From an uncultured Caryophanales bacterium (GTDB lineage: Bacteria; Bacillota_I; Bacilli_A; RF39; UBA660), in assembly GCA_949948745.1 (NCBI GenBank), contig CATLHA010000009.1, positions 1 through 42,557 on the forward strand: a DNA stretch of 42,557 bases, in the 5' to 3' direction. The notes under the pieces are model-generated. The model was not told where the DNA came from and ran no database searches. It saw nothing but the letters and a program-made list of their open reading frames with translations. Below, in pieces: positions 25,461-33,289 of the stretch. How positions within the stretch are numbered: the stretch's first letter is position 1; the number at the start of each line of letters is the position of its first letter. Made by a program: the position numbers and the translations under genes.

Positions 25461-26735
25461 ATGAACTATAAAAAAATTGATATGGGTTCTTATCAATTGC
25501 ATCTTATTTCAACAGATCGATTTAAAACAATTTTAACAAGAGTATGTTTAAGAGATAAAATAGTAAAAGAGGAAATAACTTTAAGAAACTTTTTAACAAA
25601 TTTTTTAACATATTCAACGGACACTTATCGAACTAAAAGAGAGCTAGTCTTAAAAGCACAAGATTTGTATGCCGCCAATATTCACGCAAAAGTATATCGT
25701 GCAGGTAATTATAATATGATGAGTTTTTATTTATCTGTATTAAATGAAAAATATACAGAAAAGGGAATGGTAGAAAAGGGAATAGAACTATTATCTGATA
25801 TACTATTCCATCCTAACTTTGAAGACACCGAAGAATTTAAAGAAGCCTTTAAATTTTTATATGATGCAACAAATACAGGAATAAAGGGTTTAAAGGAAGA
25901 TCCAACTCTTTATTCAACAGTAAAAATGTTAGAAAATCTTGGGAAAGAAGAAAGCTATACATTTCCAGAGCATGGATATTTAGAAGATTTAGAAAAGATT
26001 GACAGAAAAAGTTTAATGGAATATTATAAAAAAATAATGAATCATAGCTTAGTAGATATTTATGTAATTGGGAATTTTGATGAACAGGAAATGATTGAAA
26101 TCATCAAGAAGCATATGCATTTTGATACATTCAAAAGGCCAAAAGAATCTCAAATTATTTATCATGAACATCTTCCAAAGCATAGTAAAATAATAAAAGA
26201 GAAGATAGAGGGAGCCCAATCTAAATTATCCATTGGTTGTAAAATTGATAAATTAGATGAATTTGAAAGAAATTATGTTTTAACAATGTATAATTTTCTA
26301 CTAGGAAGTGGCAGTGAGTCTAAATTCTTTAGAATAATTAGAGAACAACATTCTCTAGCATATTATATATTTTCTTCCTTAAACAAATTAGATCATTTAA
26401 TGCTAATTAGAGCTGGAATTTCGAAAGATAATTTTGATTCTATAATAAAACTAATAAAAAAATTAATGAAAGAAATGGAACAAGGAAAATTTGAAGAGGA
26501 AGAATTAGAAGTGGCAAAGAATAATTACATTACAAATCTAAAAGAAATTGAAGACAATGAAAGTGCGATTATCGAAACTTATCTAGCAAAAGATTTATTA
26601 AATTTAGGAGATATTGAGGGGAGAAAAAAAGAAGTATTAAAAGTAACAAAAGAAGATATTATGAAAGTAGCAAAAAAGATTAAATTAGATACTATCTTCC
26701 TATTAGAAGGAGAATCAGAAGATGAAGGAAATTAA
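25461..26735 (+). CDS. M16-family protein, inactive-type subunit (YfmF-like)
   Basis: A 424-residue insulinase-fold (M16) protein without the HxxEH zinc motif, and so likely the non-catalytic half of a heterodimeric peptidase with the next gene. It shows the M16 layout: an N-terminal domain (TLRNFLTNFLTYSTDTYRTK, QDLYAANIHAKVYR) and a second domain with LLGSGSESKFFRIIREQHSL, which corresponds to the conserved R/Y region. The ATG at 25461 follows AGAGGTGAAG; the in-frame GTG at 25452 is within that site. Its end overlaps the next gene by 14 bases, indicating coupled synthesis. Confidence 0.85.
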   Translation: MNYKKIDMGSYQLHLISTDRFKTILTRVCLRDKIVKEEITLRNFLTNFLTYSTDTYRTKRELVLKAQDLYAANIHAKVYRAGNYNMMSFYLSVLNEKYTEKGMVEKGIELLSDILFHPNFEDTEEFKEAFKFLYDATNTGIKGLKEDPTLYSTVKMLENLGKEESYTFPEHGYLEDLEKIDRKSLMEYYKKIMNHSLVDIYVIGNFDEQEMIEIIKKHMHFDTFKRPKESQIIYHEHLPKHSKIIKEKIEGAQSKLSIGCKIDKLDEFERNYVLTMYNFLLGSGSESKFFRIIREQHSLAYYIFSSLNKLDHLMLIRAGISKDNFDSIIKLIKKLMKEMEQGKFEEEELEVAKNNYITNLKEIEDNESAIIETYLAKDLLNLGDIEGRKKEVLKVTKEDIMKVAKKIKLDTIFLLEGESEDEGN

Positions 26736-27996
26736 ACTAAGTAAGTTGGATCAAAGTGTATTTTATGAAAAATTAGATACAGGTTTAGAAGTATACTTCA
26801 TACCATATGAAAATAAAGCCAATTATACAATGCATTATGTTACTAAATTTGGTTCTACTAATACTACATTTTGTCCAATAGGAACAAAAAAAATGATAAT
26901 AGTACCAAACGGTAGTGCCCATTTTCTAGAGCATAAAATGTTTGAACAGGAAGATGGATTAGATCCGTTTACTTTTGCTTCTAAATCAGGAACTTCTTCT
27001 AACGCATCTACTAGTTATAAGATTACTAGATATTATTTTGAAGGAAGCAATAACTTTAAAGATAATTTAGATTATTTATTAACTTATGTTCATAGTCCTT
27101 ATTTTACAGATGAAAATGTAGAGAAAGAAAAAGGAATCATCGCTGAAGAAATTAATCAATATGATGATGAAATTGAATGGATATTAGATGAAGAACTTAG
27201 AAAATCAATCTTCGAAAAAGATCCAACAAGAATAGATATCGCAGGTACAGTAGAGTCTATTAGTGGAATTACTAAAGAATTATTATACCAAACATATGAA
27301 ACATATTATCAACCTAGTAATATGATTCTATTAATCAGTGGAGCATTTGATAAGGAAGAAGCATTAGAGATTATTAGAAAAAATAAAGCTTTAAATCAAG
27401 CAACAACAAACAAAGAAATTAAAGAAGAAAAAGTAAAAGAAAAAGAAAGTGTATATCGCAAAGAATATACCTTTAATTTCCAAGTAGTCAATCCAAAAGT
27501 GGCATATGGTATCAAAATACCAGTAAAAAATATCAAAGATCGATATAGATTTAATTTATATGTAGGAATGATGTTAAATATTTTATTTGGATTATCTTCA
27601 AAATTCCGTGAAAGAATGAAAAAGGAAGAATTGATGACATCTTTTTATAATGAAAGAGATTATGTTGGAGATTATCTCGTGATTAATTTTTATGCAGATA
27701 GTAAGAATGCTTCGAGACTAGTAGATGAAATAAAAAGAGAATTAGAAAATGGTGAAATTACAGAAGAAGAAGTAGAAAGACTAAAAAAAGTATGGATTTC
27801 ATCAGAAGTAGTTATGATTGATAATATTAGTATTACATTGGATAATATATTAGATGATATTATTACATATGGACATGTTATAGAAAATAAAATAGATTTA
27901 TATAGATCATTAAACAAAAAAGAGTTAGATGAAACAAGAAGAAAGATAGATTTTACAAATGATTGTGTAGTTTATGTAAAACCAAAAAAATCATAA
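26722..27996 (+). CDS. M16-family zinc peptidase (YfmH-like)
   Basis: The catalytic partner of the preceding protein, 424 residues. The inverted zinc motif HFLEH (in NGSAHFLEHKMFEQ, about residues 72-76) and the downstream glutamate region EKGIIAEEINQYDDE are intact. The second domain carries LFGLSSKFRERMKKEELM. In Bacillus the YfmF/YfmH pair has been linked to peptide processing; the substrate here is unknown. Its start lies within the end of the partner gene, after GAAGGAG. Confidence 0.9.
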   Translation: MKEIKLSKLDQSVFYEKLDTGLEVYFIPYENKANYTMHYVTKFGSTNTTFCPIGTKKMIIVPNGSAHFLEHKMFEQEDGLDPFTFASKSGTSSNASTSYKITRYYFEGSNNFKDNLDYLLTYVHSPYFTDENVEKEKGIIAEEINQYDDEIEWILDEELRKSIFEKDPTRIDIAGTVESISGITKELLYQTYETYYQPSNMILLISGAFDKEEALEIIRKNKALNQATTNKEIKEEKVKEKESVYRKEYTFNFQVVNPKVAYGIKIPVKNIKDRYRFNLYVGMMLNILFGLSSKFRERMKKEELMTSFYNERDYVGDYLVINFYADSKNASRLVDEIKRELENGEITEEEVERLKKVWISSEVVMIDNISITLDNILDDIITYGHVIENKIDLYRSLNKKELDETRRKIDFTNDCVVYVKPKKS

Positions 27997-28036
27997 AAAG
28001 GAAAGCTTGTACATAAAATGTTGTATAGGTGATAAT

Positions 28037-29233
28037 ATGAATAAAAAAACAATAAAATTTATTTTAACGGCAGTAATTTTAGGAATTACTGCTTTTTTTA
28101 TTTCAACTTGTAAAATAGAATTACCAAAACAAATAGGATATAGAAAAGCAAAAGAAGAAGAAAAAAGAGCTGTTTTTTTCTCATATGCACAAATAGAAAA
28201 GTATTTTAAAGAGAAAGAAGAATCAAAAATTAAAGCATCAGTATCTGAAATTTTAACATTTTTAAAAGAAAAAGGATTTAATATGATATTGATGCAAGTT
28301 CGTCCATTTTCTGATGCAATCTATGAATCAAAGATTTATCCAATATCTAGAATGTTAGTAGAAAAAGAAGGAAATCCATATCCAATAGATTTATTAGACT
28401 ATTTTATAAAAGAAGCACATAAAAAAAATATAGAGGTTCATGCTTGGATTAATCCATATAGAATTAGAAATAATACAGATATAGAATCAATTAGTATAAA
28501 AAGTCCCGCATATAAATGGATAGGAACTAGGAATGTTGCAATTATAGAAGGAAAAGGAATCTATTATAATCCTGCATCAAAGGATGTCCAAGACTTGATT
28601 GTTCAAGGAATTGAAGAATTAATAAATAATTATGATATTGATGGAATACACTTTGATGATTATTTCTATCCAAATGATACTATAGATGAAGAGGAATATA
28701 AGGAATATCAATCAGTAATGTCAAAAAAAGATTTTCATTTAATGCAAGTAAATACATTAGTGAAAAGAGTATATGAGACAGTAAAAAAGAAAAAAAATCT
28801 AGTTTTTGGTATTAGTCCAGAAGGAAATATAGAAAATAATTATGTAAGGAATTATGCGGATATAAAGACTTGGCTAAAAGAAGAGGGATATGTTGATTAT
28901 ATAATGCCCCAGATATATTATGGCTTTGAGAATGAGGCGAAACCATTTGAAAGGACATTAGAAGAATGGAATTCATTAATAGAAAATAATGTATCCTTAT
29001 TACCAGCACTTGCTCTTTATAAATCTGGAGAGATAGATCAATACGCAAAGAGTGGTCAAAATGAATGGAAGGAAAATACAGATATTATAAAAAGAGAGGT
29101 AGAAATAAGTAGAAAGAAAAATAAATATAAGGGATTTTCAATTTTTCAGTTTGATTATCTCTACAAAGATACAGAAAATAAAAATTTAATTCAAGAAAGA
29201 GAAAATTTATTTAAACTTTTAGAAAAAAATTAG
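28037..29233 (+). CDS. GHL10-type putative glycoside hydrolase, possible lipoprotein
   Basis: 398 residues. An N-terminal hydrophobic segment ends in FFISTCKIELPK, a possible but atypical lipobox (T at -1). The rest matches the glycosyl-hydrolase-like GHL10/DUF187 family: GFNMILMQVRPFSDAIYES, EVHAWINPYRIR, IDGIHFDDYFYP and YIMPQIYYGFE are the family's strand-end motifs, with candidate acidic residues in HFDDYF. Relatives act on cell-wall or surface glycans, but this is not shown for this one. The ATG at 28037 is preferred over the upstream in-frame TTG because AGGTGATAAT precedes it. It follows the M16 pair by 40 bases and ends at a strong terminator. Confidence 0.82.
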   Translation: MNKKTIKFILTAVILGITAFFISTCKIELPKQIGYRKAKEEEKRAVFFSYAQIEKYFKEKEESKIKASVSEILTFLKEKGFNMILMQVRPFSDAIYESKIYPISRMLVEKEGNPYPIDLLDYFIKEAHKKNIEVHAWINPYRIRNNTDIESISIKSPAYKWIGTRNVAIIEGKGIYYNPASKDVQDLIVQGIEELINNYDIDGIHFDDYFYPNDTIDEEEYKEYQSVMSKKDFHLMQVNTLVKRVYETVKKKKNLVFGISPEGNIENNYVRNYADIKTWLKEEGYVDYIMPQIYYGFENEAKPFERTLEEWNSLIENNVSLLPALALYKSGEIDQYAKSGQNEWKENTDIIKREVEISRKKNKYKGFSIFQFDYLYKDTENKNLIQERENLFKLLEKN

Positions 29234-29261
29234 ATTTATAGTATTTTGTAAAATTTAAGAC

Positions 29262-29305
29262 AAATTCACTAGAGAAAATTAAAAATTCATCTAGTGAATT
29301 TTTAA
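29262..29305 (+). terminator. Intrinsic terminator after the GHL10 gene
   Basis: AAATTCACTAGA pairs with TCTAGTGAATTT (12 bp) and is followed by TTAATTTT. Together with the small ORF at 29399 it accounts for most of the 333-base gap between the large genes. Confidence 0.85.
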
Positions 29306-29347
29306 TTTTATAAAGATTTTTTTTATCTATTTAAAAAAAATAGTCAT

Positions 29348-29376
29348 TTTACTTCTACTTTGTTTTTTGTTATAGT
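29348..29376 (+). promoter_or_regulatory. Possible promoter of a small broken ORF
   Basis: TTTACT at 29348-29353, a 17-bp spacer and TATAGT at 29371-29376, followed by a strong AAGGGGGAT ribosome site before an ATG at 29399. Confidence 0.4.
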
Positions 29377-29398
29377 ACATCTCCAAAAGGGGGATTTT

Positions 29399-29538
29399 AT
29401 GACAAAATTCATATTAGAATCACCTGTTAGTCACAAAAATGCATATGAATTAAAAGATGAAAGAAGAAAGATAGATTAGAAGAATTCGAGAAATTATTAC
29501 TTGCATTCAATGAAAAAAAAGAAATTACAACCCTATAA
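29399..29538 (+). pseudogene. Small helical ORF broken by a frameshift (or a 25-aa peptide)
   Basis: An ATG with a strong ribosome site opens MTKFILESPVSHKNAYELKD and stops at 29476 after 25 residues. A second frame continues without a break as KKDRLEEFEKLLLAFNEKK and stops at 29538. A shift of one base near 29461-29467 (GAAAGAAAG) would give one protein of about 46 residues with a charged amphipathic helix. No family is recognised. It may be a decayed gene, a real short peptide or a sequence error. Confidence 0.35.
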
Positions 29539-29540
29539 TA

Positions 29541-29568
29541 AAAAGAGAAAAATCTGCTTTTCTCTTTT
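29541..29568. terminator. Bidirectional terminator
   Basis: AAAAGAGAAAA and TTTTCTCTTTT form a perfect stem around TCTGC, just outside the stop codon of the minus-strand tmcAL gene. Confidence 0.85.
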
Positions 29569-30715
29569 ACTTATTAAAAAAAATAGGAAAATCTTGATAT
29601 TCTCTTTGTTCTAAATTTTTCCACTCATTAGTTAAATAAACAACAGAATAAATAGAGAACATTCTTTTTTCTAACTCTAACATTTGATTGCTTCCTTTAG
29701 ATAAAGTAGTAATCATAGGAATAGAAATGTTCTTTTTTATTTTATTTAAGTATGTTCTTCCTTTCGTGTTAAAACCTAAAATGCGTATATAGGAAATGTT
29801 AGAAAAAGTTTCTGCTTCCTTCTTAGTAAAATTACATAGGATATGGCAAAGCATTCTTTGAATACGATTATAAGTATAGCGTTTTGTCTTTAATCTTTGT
29901 ACCAAGTCTTCCCAATTCTCTGCATTTTTTATTTCTTTTTTGATTCTATTTTCAATTCCCTCATCAACAGTTTGAAAAATTGAAAGATCAGGGCAAGAAA
30001 TGATTTGATATTTTAGCAAAGCAAAATAATTATCGTCTACGAATTTTACTTTTTTCAATATTTCATAACAAAGGGGAGGAACAGTATTCTTAAAATCAAT
30101 TCCACATTTTATAGCTTCTCTAATACTAGTAGCACTTGAAATATCAGAAGTTATTTCTTTTCCATGATAAGAATTTGTTCTTTGTATTGACACAGGAATT
30201 ATTTTACTTTTTTGCCTTAATATTTCTTTCACATAGGAAAGTCCTAATAAATCGTTAGGGGTAGTTACCATATTGTGATTGTCAAAAGCCAAATTCAAGG
30301 CAGTCGGGTAGTTCATTCCATTCTTCAAATAAGACGATACTCGATTCTGATATTCATCACTAAAGGTAAATTCAGCAAGACGAACAAGGTTAGCTATATC
30401 ATTTGATTCGCTACCAAAATAAAGCTTCTCTACTTCTAGTTCTGTTAATATTTGAATTGCTCCTTTTGCAAATATATCGGCACCCTGTGTTGCGAAAGGA
30501 AAGGGAAGTTCTACAACTAAGTCAATTCCATATTCTAAGCAGATTTTAGTTTTATCATATTTATTTAAAATACTAGGAGTACCACGTTGAGTAAAAGTAG
30601 TTGTAATGACCGCAATAATTAAAGCATCAGGCTCCATTTCACGAATCTTTTTAAGTTGATATAAATGTCCATTATGAAACGGATTATATTCCGCAATAAC
30701 ACCAACACTAGTCAA
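29567..30715 (-). CDS. tmcAL: tRNA(Met) cytidine acetate ligase TmcAL
   Basis: Makes N4-acetylcytidine at the wobble position of elongator tRNA-Met, using acetate and ATP. It begins VGVIAEYNPFHNGHLYQL, the nucleotidyltransferase HxGH-type motif diagnostic of the family (YlbM). PFPFATQGADIFAKGAIQIL and SSATSIREAI (the second nucleotide-binding site) are also present. Length 382 fits. The start is a TTG at 30715: the family N-terminus begins just here and GGGAG lies 9 bases upstream, while no ATG fits. In Bacillus ylbM is next to ylbN (yceD) and rpmF. Here those two lie about 5.4 kb away, separated by a membrane protein and a phase-variable surface gene. Confidence 0.92.
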   Translation of the reverse strand: MTSVGVIAEYNPFHNGHLYQLKKIREMEPDALIIAVITTTFTQRGTPSILNKYDKTKICLEYGIDLVVELPFPFATQGADIFAKGAIQILTELEVEKLYFGSESNDIANLVRLAEFTFSDEYQNRVSSYLKNGMNYPTALNLAFDNHNMVTTPNDLLGLSYVKEILRQKSKIIPVSIQRTNSYHGKEITSDISSATSIREAIKCGIDFKNTVPPLCYEILKKVKFVDDNYFALLKYQIISCPDLSIFQTVDEGIENRIKKEIKNAENWEDLVQRLKTKRYTYNRIQRMLCHILCNFTKKEAETFSNISYIRILGFNTKGRTYLNKIKKNISIPMITTLSKGSNQMLELEKRMFSIYSVVYLTNEWKNLEQREYQDFPIFFNK

Positions 30716-30745
30716 AATATCTTTCTCCCTTCAAAGTTTTTCTTT

Positions 30746-30754
30746 ATTATAGCA
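30746..30754 (-). promoter_or_regulatory. Extended -10 promoter of tmcAL
   Basis: On the minus strand TGCTATAAT (30754-30746) is an extended -10 element about 30 bases before the TTG start. No good -35 box is seen. Confidence 0.55.
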
Positions 30755-30870
30755 AATATCTCAAAATAAGAGAAGAAATTATGTAACATCTTATAGACGA
30801 ATATATTTCTTTCTGATAAACTAATTCGTAGAAGCAATAAACTATACCTCTTGAGTAATAGGAGAAAATC

Positions 30871-33147
30871 ATGATATTTATTTTTATATTTATTTTATTA
30901 AACTTATTTTTTTGCTTAAGTGATTATTTCTTTTGGAAGGAACAGAGAATAGGTGAAAAAGTAGGAATTAGACTCTCTATAAGTCTTATTATAGGAAGTA
31001 TTATTTTTTACATAATGAATCTATCTACAATTTCAAAAAGTGTTCTAGAAGAGGGGATACTCTTATTTACGATTCTGTTATTAATACAGTGTATTCTTTC
31101 TCTTGTCTTTAGAAAAAATCGTCGAGAAGATAATAAAATCTTAGGACTAGAAAAAATTTTAGTAATTATTCTTAGTCTAGAATGTTTTGTTTTTTCATAT
31201 CAACATTTTTTGACATTAAATAATAAATTAAAAGAAGTAAAAAACTATAAAATAGAAGAAAAAATTATAGGCAAAGAAAAACAAAAGGGAATTCAAATAC
31301 CAGTAAAAGGGATAGATTTAAATAGTATATATTTAGATGTAGAAAACAAACAAGATAAATTAACTAGGTGGAGAGTTTATGCTTTAGATAAAGAAAGCAA
31401 AACTTATCAATTATTAAATTTAACAGAGCATTATCAAAATATTAAAAAAAGTTACTATAAAACAATTTATAATACATATGATAGCGATTTCTTGTTTTTA
31501 GGACTATATAAAAATAATACATTTCAAGTTAATAAAATTATTCTAAATCCAATCATACCTATTCAAATATCGGTGGTTAGAATTTTACTCTTATTTACAA
31601 TTGTTTCCTTCTTTCACTTATTTAGACCAAGCATTTCCCTATATAAAGAAAAAGTAAAAGACCATTCAAGAAAAATAAATAAGATTTTAATTGTATTTTT
31701 TATTGGAATTAGTATGTTTACACTTATACTTACTAATCTAAATCCTGTATTTCGAAAAGGTACTTGCTTTGGTTTGAATTTTGATGGTGGAGTATCAGTA
31801 GATGAATATCCTTTATTAGCAGAATCCTTATCAAAAGGAAAAATCTATTTAGAAAAGGAACCAACTAAAGAACTTAAAACAATCAATAATCCATACAATA
31901 CAAAAGCGAGACAACAGAAGTTAAAAAATAGTAAAAAAGAATATTTATGGGATGTTGCATACTATAATGGAAAGTATTATGTGTATTTTGGAGTAGTACC
32001 AGTGCTTCTTACATATCTTCCATTTTATATAGTAACAGGGCATCATTTATCAAGTAATTTTGTAGTATGGATAGCACTTACTATTATTACAGCAGGGTTC
32101 TTGTTATTAATGAAACATATTGCTCAAAAATATACAAAAAATACAAGTATTGGAAGTTTATGTTTAATTCTATTATTTTTTCTCCTAGGTAATCATTTTA
32201 TTTTACTATATGCAGCAAAAAGGCCAGACTTTTACTCCATACCAATCCTCTTTGGAATTATGTTTAGTTTACTTGGAATCAATTGTTGGTTGTGTAGTAT
32301 AAAAAAAGATCATAGTTTAAATAAAGAATATTTATTTTTAGGTTCTTTATCTATGGCACTAGTCGCAGGATGTAGGCCTCAATTGTTATTAATATCTTTT
32401 TGTTCAATTATCATATTCAAAGATTATATCAAAGAAAAAAGAATTTTTTCCAAAGAAGGAAGAAAAGAATTGCTTAGTTTCATGATTCCATACATAATAA
32501 TCGCTATTCTGTGTATGTGGTATAATTATGCAAGATTCGGTTCAGTTTTTGACTTTGGTGCTAACTATAACTTAACCACAAATGATATGACAAAAAGAGG
32601 ATTTCATTTAGAAAGAATTGGACTAGGTTTATACTATTTTCTATTTTCAGTTCCAAGATTTAGTAGTATATTTCCATTTATTGAAACGCTACCTTTGCAT
32701 ACCAATTATATAGGAATTACAATTTATGAGAATATGTATGGTGGTATCTTAGCTATGTCGCCACTTCTAATTATAGGACTGCTATTCTTTAAATTTAAAA
32801 ACTTCTTTATAGATAAAAAACTATACAATCTTACAATGTTGTTTAGCATCTCTAGCATTATAATTCTAATCCTAGACACCAATATGGCAGGAATATTACC
32901 AAGATATACTTTAGATTTTGAATGGCTTCTTGCTTTAAGTACAGGAATTATACTATTAAACATTTTTGAAACATGGAAAAATAAAAAAGAAAATACAAAA
33001 GTATTAAATAAGATTTTATATACAATAGTTGTTATCGCACTTATTTATAATTTCTTTTTACTATTTACTGATATTAGTTATACTTTAAAATCCACAATGC
33101 CAGCATTATTTTATAAGATTTATTATATGATTCAGTTTTGGTTATAG
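30871..33147 (+). CDS. Polytopic membrane protein, GT-C glycosyltransferase-like
   Basis: 758 residues with roughly twelve or more hydrophobic segments: four near the N-terminus, then a soluble stretch of about 110 residues, then a long multi-pass half. The region DVAYYNGKYYVYFGVVPVL with a preceding acidic loop (FDGGVSVDEYPLLAES) resembles large membrane proteins of the GT-C glycosyltransferase type that modify surface polymers in gut Firmicutes. The activity is not proven by sequence. AATAGGAGAAAATC precedes the ATG; a TATACC at 30844 is a weak -10 candidate. It stands directly upstream of a phase-variable surface gene but ends at its own strong terminator. Confidence 0.65.
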   Translation: MIFIFIFILLNLFFCLSDYFFWKEQRIGEKVGIRLSISLIIGSIIFYIMNLSTISKSVLEEGILLFTILLLIQCILSLVFRKNRREDNKILGLEKILVIILSLECFVFSYQHFLTLNNKLKEVKNYKIEEKIIGKEKQKGIQIPVKGIDLNSIYLDVENKQDKLTRWRVYALDKESKTYQLLNLTEHYQNIKKSYYKTIYNTYDSDFLFLGLYKNNTFQVNKIILNPIIPIQISVVRILLLFTIVSFFHLFRPSISLYKEKVKDHSRKINKILIVFFIGISMFTLILTNLNPVFRKGTCFGLNFDGGVSVDEYPLLAESLSKGKIYLEKEPTKELKTINNPYNTKARQQKLKNSKKEYLWDVAYYNGKYYVYFGVVPVLLTYLPFYIVTGHHLSSNFVVWIALTIITAGFLLLMKHIAQKYTKNTSIGSLCLILLFFLLGNHFILLYAAKRPDFYSIPILFGIMFSLLGINCWLCSIKKDHSLNKEYLFLGSLSMALVAGCRPQLLLISFCSIIIFKDYIKEKRIFSKEGRKELLSFMIPYIIIAILCMWYNYARFGSVFDFGANYNLTTNDMTKRGFHLERIGLGLYYFLFSVPRFSSIFPFIETLPLHTNYIGITIYENMYGGILAMSPLLIIGLLFFKFKNFFIDKKLYNLTMLFSISSIIILILDTNMAGILPRYTLDFEWLLALSTGIILLNIFETWKNKKENTKVLNKILYTIVVIALIYNFFLLFTDISYTLKSTMPALFYKIYYMIQFWL

Positions 33148-33154
33148 AAAGTAT

Positions 33155-33193
33155 AAAATAATACAAGAAAAAAATTCTTGTATTATTTTTTTG
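33155..33193 (+). terminator. Strong intrinsic terminator before poly-G locus 3
   Basis: AAAATAATACAAGAA pairs perfectly over 15 bp with TTCTTGTATTATTTT, followed by T runs. It isolates the next promoter from read-through. Confidence 0.92.
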
Positions 33194-33226
33194 TTTTTTT
33201 CTTTTCCTAAGTTGATAATTTTCCTC

Positions 33227-33256
33227 TTGTCAAAAACGCCTGGGGGGGGGTATACT
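33227..33256 (+). promoter_or_regulatory. Poly-G spacer promoter, locus 3 (G9)
   Basis: TTGTCA (33227-33232), then AAAACGCCT, nine G (33242-33250) and TATACT (33251-33256). The spacer is 18 bp, the shortest G run of the five and close to optimal, so this copy is predicted to be on or nearly on. It is followed by a degenerate form of the TACTATA-N4-TATAGTA dyad. Confidence 0.87.
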
Positions 33257-33289
33257 ATAGATATATAAGATAAGATGGGAAGTTATAAT

